Source of the DNA: Fratercula arctica
Taxonomy: Eukaryota > Chordata > Aves > Charadriiformes > Alcidae
Length of the DNA stretch: 64,000 bases
NCBI GenBank assembly: GCA_947846985.1
Contig: CANTUZ010000003.1
Location: 58,662,096-58,726,095 of the forward strand
Reading direction: 5' to 3'
Made by a program: the position numbers and the translations under genes. Under the pieces are notes generated by a model. The model was given only the letters and a program-made list of their open reading frames with translations, was not told the DNA's origin and did not search any database. Numbering within the stretch: the first letter of the stretch is position 1; every line of letters starts with the position of its first letter. Shown in pieces: positions 55,690 to 64,000 of this stretch.

Positions 55690-55994
55690 GAAAGCTCAGG
55701 GAAAGGAGGATTATGGTGTTTGTCTTCCCAAGCCACTGTTACACGTGCTGAGGCCCTGCTTCCCAGGGAGTGTCTGGACGTCTGCCTGCTGATGGGAAGT
55801 CATGAATGAATTCCTCTTTTTTGCTTTACTTGCCCACACAGCTTTTGCTTTTCTTATTAAACTGTCTTTATCTCGACCCACAAGATTATTTTTTTTCATC
55901 TTATTTTCTCCCCCTGTCCTGCTGAGGAGGGGGAGTGCGAAAGCGTCTGGGTGGGGACCTGGCAGCTGGCCATCATCAATCCACCAGTCCTTTT
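55690..55994 (+). mobile_element. Provirus 5' LTR, truncated (U3 missing)
   Basis: From 'gctcagggaaaggagga' onward this aligns with the second half of the 3' LTR (from about 60801): 'gtttgtcttccca', 'gtgctgaggccctgcttccc', 'tgaatgaattcctctttt', 'cttattaaactgtcttt' and 'ttattttctccccctgtcct'. Roughly the first 285 bp, which should hold U3 and the promoter, are absent. There is also a small internal deletion after 'gaaaggagga'. The end is worn (CCACCAG where the 3' LTR has CCACCACA). Confidence 0.85.
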
Positions 55995-55997
55995 TAT

Positions 55998-56015
55998 TGC
56001 CGCCCAACGTGGGGC
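55998..56015 (+). other. Retroviral primer-binding site, tRNA-Lys type
   Basis: TTGCCGCCCAACGTGGGG matches, at all but two or three positions, the primer-binding site complementary to the 3' end of tRNA-Lys (1,2 type; TGGCGCCCAACGTGGGG). It follows the 5' LTR end by about 10 bases instead of one or two, probably because of decay or small insertions. This fixes the plus orientation and the left boundary of the internal region. Confidence 0.75.
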
Positions 56016-56777
56016 ACGAGATAACGACAGTTTTGATCTGGGCATACTATAGCTGTGGTGGCTGATAATTGGCAGGCTTCTGCGCAGGTCACAGAGCTTG
56101 CTTGGTTTACCCAAGCTCGATTTACTGTGTAACAGAGCCTAGGGCTCGTCAGCGACTGTTTTCAGCTCCCGTCTTTGCTGCACCGCTTATCTCTGTGTTT
56201 AGCTGTGCCTGGGAACATTCTGATAAAAGCAGCGGCCGTGCTTTTGGTCCTGGCATGGGTACTGCTCCTGTGCCGGGAGGGCTGTCCTGCAGAGAGGGTG
56301 AGGGATTGCACATCCCTCTTTCCCTCCGGGACTGATGTGGCCACGTCTGTTGCTCCCGAGGTCCTCGCACATCCTTTTGTAAGCTGCTCGATTAACGTCA
56401 TCATCTTTTTGTCATTTGTGTGGAAGCAGGCTTTATTCTGATGTTAAGAGGAAACAGATTGCCAGTGAGGCGACAAAGAAACGTGCCTTTAGGCTGTCGA
56501 TCCCTGGGTGGCAGGGTGTGTGGGAGGATTTGGGCAGCTGCCTGGGGTGGTTATCACCTCCGATAGCCTGGGATCTTACACCTCTACAGGTGTGTAATCC
56601 CATTGGATTGGCACACTACTCGATACCTACCCCAGTGAAACCCAGCGGCTCTTAGCACTGTACTGGGGCTTTCCCTATGTCTCTCAAGCCTCCATTCAGC
56701 ACCATCAGAGGAGCATGGTTGAGGCAGGGACCCAAAGCACATCTGGGAACACCATGGATAAGATAGGGACTGAAACC
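56016..56777 (+). pseudogene. Provirus leader and gag-side remnant
   Basis: This is internal sequence after the primer-binding site. No long open frame survives, and I cannot assign a defined gag domain. It is cut at 56777 by the nested LTR and resumes at 57124. Confidence 0.5.
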
Positions 56778-57123
56778 TGTCCTGGTTCCGGCAGGGACAG
56801 GGTTAAGTATTCCATGCCATGTGAGCCACGCCCACCCTGAGATTAAAAGGAGGGAGGGGGCGAGCAGTCGGGTTGGGAGCGGGCTGGCGCGTCCCGGGGC
56901 CGGACCGGCGGGGAGCGGCGGGGAGCGGCGGTTCCGTATTCGCGTCTGTATATTTCTCTGTCGGTGTTATTGTTGTTGTTTTCTTGTTCCCTTTGCTGTT
57001 CTGTTAAACTGCCTTTGTCTCAACCCAAGAGTTTTGCCTTTTTCTTTTGATCCTTCCCGTACCGGGAAGCGCTGGGCGAGCGACACGTGGTTCTTTGTTG
57101 CCATCTGAGGCCAAACCACGACA
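56778..57123 (+). mobile_element. Nested solo LTR of a second type
   Basis: This 346-bp element begins TGTCCTGGTTCC and ends CAAACCACGACA, with TG...CA termini. AACC lies on both sides (56774-56777 and 57124-57127); a 5-bp version has one mismatch (AAACC/AACCC). It holds GATTAAAAGG as a TATA-like element, a CpG-rich centre at 56860-56950 and GTTAAACTG before a 'tgcctttgtctcaaccc' segment. Its body is much shorter than the 584-594 bp LTRs nearby, although the ends are alike. It therefore belongs to a related but distinct family that inserted into the provirus after the latter was fixed. Confidence 0.88.
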
Positions 57124-60100
57124 AACCCCAACTACAGTAATTGCCCCAGTAGTCAAAAAGAAGCACTGGATGCAGAGGTCAACGGGTCCATAACATCAGT
57201 TAGTATAGGAGGAGAAGGAGGAAGGGTCTGATCAGGAAGCTGGTCCTTCAACGAGGAAGCAAGGGGAAGAACTGAGAGAAATCACCCTATCAGCAGAAAC
57301 TCCCTGGTCCCTAACCAGGGAGAAAGATTGTATGCAGTATGCAGAAAGATTACAACCACCAGACAGGCGAGCAGATTGCTGTCACTGCTACAGAAGGTGG
57401 CATGCAATATTTGAGGGAATTAGCAGTGCTGGAAGTCTTCTACAGTGACCTGTATGACAACTAGGTCTCCAAAGATTCAGATGAAGTCTAGTGTACACAA
57501 ATCATGTAGAAGAGGATGGTCTGAAATGCACTGACATCATATTCCAACCATCTGGTGATGATGGACTGGACAGACTTTGATATACCAACTGCAGAGAGAG
57601 CATGCCATCGTTTCTGATGTTTTGAAGACAACCTGTCTCCCTACTCATCCCCACAGGCCAGCATCTCGGCTGTTAGGGGCACCCTGCAGAGCTCTCCCCC
57701 CTCCTCGTCAGCCAGAAGGGCAGGGAGCCCAGGCACACACTGTGTGGGCAGTCTCTGGTTCTTCCTGTGTGACCAGGAGGAGGACATGAGGAAGTGGGAC
57801 GGTGAGTCCACCTCTAAGTTAGGAACCCATGTATGCAAACTGTGGGGGAAGAGAGCTGCTAAGAAGGGGCCACCCAAGATGGCTGTCAGTTCAGCTGCTC
57901 CTGAGACAGTAGAAGACAACCAGTCATTCCCGAGGTACAGAAGAGGACTGAGAGTGCCTCCCTTGATTTTGGACTGGGACTACTGGTCTGACACTGCAGA
58001 CAGAGGGTCCCTGCCTTTGGTCAGGAGGAGGAAAGGGATGACCCGGTTTACTGGACTGTGTGCATTTGATGGCCTGGTGCATCAGATCCACAGAAGTGTA
58101 AAGCTTTGGTGGATGCTGGTGCGCAGTGTACCCTAATGCCATCAGAGCACAGCAGGGAGGAGCCCATCTGGATTTCTGGAGTGGCAGTGGGATCCCAAAG
58201 CTGTCTGTATTGGAGGCTGAGGTGAGCTGAACAGGGGACAAATGGCAAAAGCATCCCATTGTGACTGGCCCATGTGTACAGGACCAGCCATGTGAAATGT
58301 GCTCTACGCTGCAGCGGGTGAGCGTGGCCTCACCTGGAGCCTCTGGCAGAAAACACCTGGAAAAACCTGAGATCTGCCTTCAGGATTTTGGGGCTGGGGC
58401 CACTGAGGATCTGAAGCCCATTATATCACAACAGCCAAAGAGATACTAGCAGCATATTAAGGAGTTCAAGCCACTTCAGAAGTCGTTGGCACAGAAGCAC
58501 AGCTCCTCTGGGCACCATGATTGCATGTGTGGCACTGGATTTTCAAAGGAAGCAACTGATGCTACGTGCAGTAAGAGGGTAACACTGATCACGCAACAGG
58601 CTTGAATGGGGAGCCCCAACCACCCAGGAGTCTTGGAAGAGATCATGGCTTGGCCAGAAGAAGATTTCAGAGGATTGCCCAAGAAGCCTAAGAAGCACCA
58701 CCGTCTGAGTTAGCAGAAAGTGAAAGGCAACATGCTCTGTTTACCAACAGATCCTGTTGTTTCGTAAGAAACCATCAGAAGTGAAAAGCTGCTGTGTGGA
58801 TTCCCACAAGACAAGTTGGTGAAGCTGTTGAAGGAGTCAACGAGTGAGTCAAGTCCATTTGCAGAAGTGAAAGCCATCCAGCTGGCCTTTGAGATCGCTG
58901 AAAGAGAAAAGTGGCCAGCCCTCTATCTCTATACTGACTCGTGGGTGGCAGCAAATGCCCTGTGGGGCTTGTTACAGCAATAGAAGCAGACCAACTGCTA
59001 GCACAGAAGTACAACTGTGTGTATTGCTGCATTGTGGCAAGACATCACTGCCTGGGTAGAAAACGTTGTTGTGAAGGTATGTCATGTAGATGCTCACAAG
59101 CCTAAGAACTGTGCCACTGAATAACATCAGAACAATAAGCAGGTAGTCAGGCCACCAGAATTGAAGTGGCTTATGTGGACCTGGAGGGGGAATGTAAGAG
59201 TGAGCTATTTGTAGCTTGGTGGGCCCGTGAACATCAGGACATCTAGGGAGACATGCAACATACAGATGGGCTCATCATCAAGTGGTGGACCTGACCACTG
59301 AAGTCATCACAGAGGTCACCCATGAATGTGCAAAGTGTTGTAAGCAAGTGGGCCAAGTGAGTAAAGTCTCGCTGGAACAGAGGGAATAGAGGCCTGGCAG
59401 ATTTGGCTATATTGGACCACTGCCACAAACCCACCAAAACAAGGGCTACATGCTCATCATAGTGGAAGCCACTAGCAGATGGTTGGAAATATACCCTGTA
59501 ACGCATACCACTGCCTGAAACACCATCCTGGGCCTTGAAAGGCAAGCTCTGTGGTGACATGGTAACTCAGAAATAATTGAGTCAGACCACGGAACTTATT
59601 TCTGAAATAATCTCATAGACTCCTGGGCCAAGAAACGTGGCATTGATTGGATTTATCACACCCCTTATCACCCACAAGCCTCTGGAAAGATTGAATGATA
59701 CAATGAACTGTTAAGACTGCTGAGAACAGTGTGTGCTGGAGCATGAAAACACTGGGATGTAAATTTAGCAGAGGATCTGCTGACCATCCTGGTCCTGCCC
59801 AAACAATGCCCCACATACTGTGGGAGGAGATAAGGTCCCTGTAGCGCACGTAGGGAGGTGGCTGGGAAGAGCAGTGTGCATTGCTCCTCCCTTTGGAAAA
59901 AGGCAAGCCCATTCATGGGATTGTCTTCGCTCAAGGATCTGGGTACGCTTGGCAAGTAATGTGGAATGATGGGGAGATCCAGCGTGTATCTCAAGGGGAT
60001 TTAGTCTTGGGGGAAAAATAAACCACGAATTGAGTTGTGTGCTGTAGGAAGTAACGCAGCAGGAACTGCCTTAACTAATGGAGAATGAGCTTCACCAGGA

Positions 60101-60517
60101 ACGAGGCAAGTGCAGCGATCACCCAATCCAAAGTGATCTTGGTGCCCAGCAATCCCTCATGCTGCTTCTCCTGTCCTGGGCAATGGCCTAGACAGATGGG
60201 GCCTGTGTCACTGACTGATGTTATGGACATTTTGTTGTGGAGGCCCACGAAATGTGGGAATAATACCTCTCTGTATGTCAAGGAACAGGCTATAGTGGTT
60301 AATGAGGATGTATAAACCTGACTGTTTGAGGATGTATAAACCCGACTGTTGGGTGTAAAGAAGGCTTGAATATGTAGTATAAATTGTAAGTGTTGGTAAG
60401 AGGGGACTTCAGGAATGAGAAGCAGATAGAATGGGATGGTCAGAGGATACCTAGATGTATTAGGTAGTGTGGGACCTGAGCATGACACAAATGGTAGGGA
60501 ACAAGGGATGGAGATCG
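57124..60517 (+). pseudogene. Provirus gag-pol remnant, many stops
   Basis: Pieces of pol occur in the normal order on the plus strand. A protease-like piece is at about 58100-58190 (LVDAG-QCTL, with Asp-Ala-Gly where the active site normally reads Asp-Thr/Ser-Gly). An RNase H piece is at 58918-58990 (YTDSWVAANALWG). The integrase zinc finger is at about 59262-59345 (HH and CxxC recognisable) and the integrase core at 59396-59705. Between protease and RNase H only about 730 bp remain, so most of the reverse transcriptase has been lost. In-frame stops and shifts are frequent. Before 58100 the sequence is probably gag, without a recognisable Cys-His box. I see no envelope gene in 59800-60517. 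Confidence 0.85.
59396..59705 (+). pseudogene. Integrase catalytic core remnant
   Basis: Motifs in one frame are YIGPLP, YMLIIVEATSRWLEIYPV, SDHGTYF and YHPQASGKIE. These are the retroviral integrase DDE core. The second acidic residue (SDHG) and the Glu (GKIE) can be seen. The first Asp, normally just before YIGPLP, appears to be Gly (GGC). Stops occur at 59516 (TGA), near 59555, near 59605 and directly after GKIE (TGA, explicable by CpG decay of an Arg codon). The piece is not functional. Confidence 0.88.
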
Positions 60518-61111
60518 TGCTGGGTCTGGCTGGGATGAAGTTAGAAAGGTAACGTTCCCCCTCACAGCCTGTATGGTGCTGTGCTTTGTGTTTGGGGCTA
60601 GAACAGTGTTGGTAACACACCACTGCTGAACAGTGCTTGCACAGTGTCAAGGCTTTCTCTCTTTCTCTCTCTTCCCTGCACCCCAAAACCGAGTAGGCTG
60701 GGATGGGCAAGAGGCTGGGAGGGGACACAGCCGGGACAGCTGACCCCAGCTGACCAAAGGGATATTCCCCACCACATGACGTTGTGCTCTGCAAAATAAG
60801 TTCAGGGAAAGAAGGAGGAAAGGGGATGTTCGTGGTTATGGCGTTTGTCTTCCCATGCAGCCATTACATGTGCTGAGGCCCTGCTTCCCATGGAGTGGCT
60901 GGACATCTGCCTGCCGATGGGAAATTGTGAATGAATTCCTCTTTTTGCTTTGCTTGCGCACACAGATTTTGCTTTTCTTATTAAACTGTCTTTCTCTCAA
61001 CCCACAAGGGTTTTTTTTTCTTCTTATTTTCTCCCCCTGTCCTGATGAGGAGCAGGGGTGAGAAAGCATCTGGGTGGGCATCTGGCAGCCGGCCAAGGTT
61101 AACCCACCACA
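60518..61111 (+). mobile_element. Provirus 3' LTR, complete
   Basis: This 594-bp LTR begins TGCTGGGTCTGG and ends AACCCACCACA. It is preceded by a weak purine-rich tract ('agggaacaagggatggag'). It contains the 'gggaggggacacagcc' block shared with the solo LTR at 53570, an ATTAAA-type poly-A signal near 60978 and a T-rich U5. Its second half pairs with the truncated 5' LTR at 55690. The flanking base pattern gives no target duplication because the 5' end is missing. Confidence 0.9.
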
Positions 61112-63381
61112 CTCTCATGTACATACATGCTCAACGGGCTTTGTACATAGGTTTCTATACCTGAACATACATATGTACTCCCCATGAGCTAATTCACTTA
61201 GTAACAACAGCAGGCAAAGGAGACCGAGTCAGCTTTTCAGATGGTAAAAATAAATTTGAAATAAACTTCAGGTTTTGGAGAATTGCTATCAATTCCTTGA
61301 ACTAATTATTGCTATTACTGTATGGCATGGAGCTCCCAGTGGGGTAAGAGTGAGCAACATTGACTGAATGTCAATGAAATGCTGTCCCTGCCCCAAGGAA
61401 AACCCGGGTGCCGGCGCAGGTCCTGCACTGTTCAGGTGTTCCGAGCAGTGCCGTTAGGGACACCTGAGGGGAAGCTGTCAAGAGAAGGAATGGCAGCAGA
61501 GCCTGGATCTCAGTATGTACAAGACGTGGCAGATGGAGTGCAAAAGCAAACGGGCTGGCTGGCAGCAGGCACTTCAGTAATGAAGCGTCACAGGAGCTCA
61601 CAGACTCCGCTCTGATTTTCCTGGGCTATGTTCCAGAGTGTGTTTTCACTTTTTTTTCTCTTGAGTATCTGCAAATGAAAGCCTGCTAAGCTCTTGGATA
61701 AGATAAGTGTCTCTTTAACTTCTCAGTCTCTTATGCATTTCAAATAGCGTTTTTTTATTATCTTAATTGGTGACTGCCTGTTTTAATTAGGCATCACAGT
61801 TAATCTTACACCACTGACACGTATGAGGCTTTGTGCAGAGCAAAACATGGGGTTTTTTTTTAGCATAAGCACCAAAAGAACCATGAATTGTCAGAAATAA
61901 TATGACTGTGTTTGCAATTCTTATTTTCACTTTCTTCCTTTCACTTTAGTCTTCAGTTACCACTTTCTGAAATTCTCCAGTATCTCCAGTAGGTCCTGGC
62001 CAAGACATTGTGTGAGCGTAGAAAAAATTTCTTCCCTTTGCAGTGATCCAAAAGACATTTCTGATCTAAACAACAATAGGCAGAAAGCAACGGTCTGTCT
62101 CACTTCTCTGAAGGTCTCAAGCTATAGTTTTACCTGTCCAACTTTAGCTAATATCAAATAATAAACAGATATGTAAATGTAGAAATCAATGACTCCTAAT
62201 CATTTTGTCTGGGAACATATTGCAACTTCCACAAAAGCTGGCCCGCGTTCATGTCCTGGAGGGCTTAACTGAGCCTCCACAATAGTAGCAGTGATGATGC
62301 CAAACCTCATGTAACTTCCCCCTTGATTTTTGCAGACTGCCAGAGGGTGTCACGGAGGGAACCCGGCACCTTGGAAAGAAGTTTTATTAATATTTTATAC
62401 AAGAGATGTGCTCAGCAATAAAGCTGAAAAAATACAAGAGGGAAAAAACCCGAACAAACCAAAAAGCCCCCCAGAACTCCCTGGATCACACAGAGCCAGG
62501 AAAAGGAGGGGAATACTGGCAGAGCTGGGCAGCTGATTTGCAGCAGCCGTCTGTACGCCAGTAAGGGCAGAGTCACTGTGATTAGATGCAGCTTTTGCAG
62601 GAGTCTGTATCTACCTGTCCTTTCAAGGGACATGAGAGATTTTGAAAGGTGCTATATTTTGCTGGGTTTCTTTTTCTAAGGAGTGCATTGTGGACAGTCA
62701 GGGACATGATAATTCATCTCTTCCCCTCCTCAAGGACAAACTGGAGCCCTAATTAACCATCCCACATTTGACAGCATGCTTACTTGTCCTTCTCATGGGA
62801 AAGAGCAGTTCCTATGGTTTATCCTAGCTTAAATATCATAACCCAGACTGCAAGAGGTAGTGTCCCATCTGGAGGCAATTCATCATTGCCTGAAACAAAT
62901 CCTTCAACTTTATCTCTAGCTGCCAAGAAGCACAGCTCAGTGAGAGCAAGTGACTTGTAAAATATGATGGTTAAATACAGGCAAGTCTGTAGAAGAAATA
63001 GCCCACTTTGAACTGATAAAGTCCCCCTGTGCTTGGGTCACTTAGATTTCAATAAGAAGATGGAGTGTGCTCGGTAGCAGAAAGTCATTCACAGTTGTTT
63101 AAGATCCCTGTGCAATTCTTACCAGAGTGAAAAGGGTGGTTCCCCAAACCTGTGCCCAGGAGGATGCTGAGGATATGTTTTCCAAATTGAACTGGACACT
63201 TGTAGGGATGATGAGTGCATTATAGAGCCTTTACCTCCAGGCCAGTGGTGACACAGTCCCCCATCCCTAATGTCCCTTGGCCCTATCCCTCGTTCCTGCA
63301 TGCCAGAGGGACTCAAATTTGGGCTATAGGTTCCCCAGCAGCAGTGCTCGTTATTTCTGACACCCTACAGTGTTACATACA
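61112..63381. other. Unique sequence right of the provirus
   Basis: I recognise no gene and no named repeat. I searched it for the arginine-finger exon of TAGAP (G-[IV]-FR motif on the minus strand) and did not find it. The open frames are short and unremarkable. Confidence 0.5.
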
Positions 63382-63712
63382 TACCTGAAAGGAGGTTGTA
63401 GAGAGGTGGGGATTGGTCTCTTCTCCCAAGTAACAAGCGACAGGACAAGAGGAAACAGCCGCAAGTTGCACCAGGGGAGGTTTAGGATGGATATTAGGAA
63501 AAATTTATTCACCGAAAGGGCTATCAAACATTGGAACAGGCTGCCCAGGGAAATGGTGGAATCACCATCCCTGGAGGTATTTAAAAGATGGGTAGACATG
63601 GTGCTGAGGGACATGGTTTAGTGGTGGTTTTGTCAATGTTGGGTTGATGGTTGGGCTTGATGATCTTAAAGGTCCCTTCCAACCTAGATGCTTCTATGAT
63701 TCTATGATTCTA
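63382..63712 (+). mobile_element. CR1 LINE 3' fragment
   Basis: It starts at 'acctgaaaggaggttgtaga' and passes 'ttgcaccaggggaggtttag', 'gaacaggctgcccagggaaa', 'catccctggaggtatttaaa' and 'gatcttaaaggtcccttcca'. It ends 'gcttctatgattctatgatt', the short 3'-terminal repeat of avian CR1. It is a 5'-truncated plus-strand copy with an intact 3' end. Confidence 0.96.
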
Positions 63713-64000
63713 CATTCATCCCTGCCGCGCTGTCTCAGTAATAATCTCAGCGGGGAGGGCTTGGCTGCGCCACCAATAAATAAGCAGCCGTGAAGGGTCT
63801 TCTCTTTTTTTCACTTCGTTTCTCCCTACCTATCCATTTTTTGTCCCCCTTTTAGGGCGAGAAGACGGGGATCCTGGCGATCCCGGCTCTGCCATCGCCC
63901 AGCTCGGCATCCTGGCGGTCCCCTCGCCTTGGGCTGCCAGGGGAGGCAGCGACTCCTCCCTCGGCGGGGAGGGCTGGCGGGGGGAAGCCGGCAGCGGGGT
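63713..64000. other. CpG-rich edge with strong acceptor-like tract
   Basis: After 63720 the sequence becomes C/G-rich. A long pyrimidine tract ending CCCCTTTTAG (to 63855) precedes a G+C- and CpG-rich segment with an internal near-repeat (ATCCTGGCGATCCC and ATCCTGGCGGTCCC, 38 bp apart). An AATAAATAAG lies at 63775. This may be a new CpG island with a first exon or an exon on the plus strand; the window ends too soon to decide. Confidence 0.35.

Noticed and set aside
60075..60794. 239-codon minus-strand frame
   Set aside because: It is antisense to the end of the provirus and its 3' LTR, with low-complexity Ser/Leu-rich sequence and no motif.

Overview
This is vertebrate, almost certainly bird, nuclear DNA. 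It contains several copies of the avian CR1 LINE 3' end with the typical bird ending (a short ATTCTATG-type repeat), avian-type LTRs, two CpG islands, very long introns and only short exons with GT/AG borders. There is no sign of bacterial or organellar gene organisation.

The left third (1-22.2 kb) is the 5' end of the ezrin gene (EZR), on the minus strand. The start exon (MPKP, 22185-22196) lies inside a CpG-island promoter. The next coding exon (28 residues of the FERM domain, 4641-4724) lies 17.5 kb downstream, and the rest of the gene is beyond base 1. Intron 1 is mostly unique sequence with one ancient CR1 relic (about 18.1-19.0 kb) and some homopolymer runs.

From 23 to 49 kb I recognise no protein gene. 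A second CpG island at 38.9-39.7 kb has a textbook promoter on the plus strand (GC box, CCAAT, TATA) plus NRF1-like and YY1-like sites, but no recognisable gene follows it on either strand. CR1 copies occupy 33.4, 40.8, 41.2 and 49.2 kb.

At 50.8-52.6 kb, on the minus strand, three consecutive, frame-compatible, correctly bordered exons encode the C-terminal half of a RhoGAP domain. They closely match TAGAP (T-cell activation RhoGTPase-activating protein), which is a near neighbour of EZR in mammals. The exon expected to carry the arginine finger and the large C-terminal exon were not found, so the copy is either interrupted by long introns or a fragment or paralogue.

The right end (53.5-61.1 kb) is an endogenous-retrovirus zone. 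It contains a complete solo LTR with a perfect 5-bp target duplication, then a decayed provirus: truncated 5' LTR, tRNA-Lys-type primer-binding site, remnants of protease, RNase H and integrase, and a complete 3' LTR. A second type of solo LTR is nested inside the provirus. A CR1 copy and a GC-rich segment with a strong splice-acceptor-like tract close the window. Host coding sequence that I can defend totals about 520 bases; the rest is intron, intergenic sequence and repeats.
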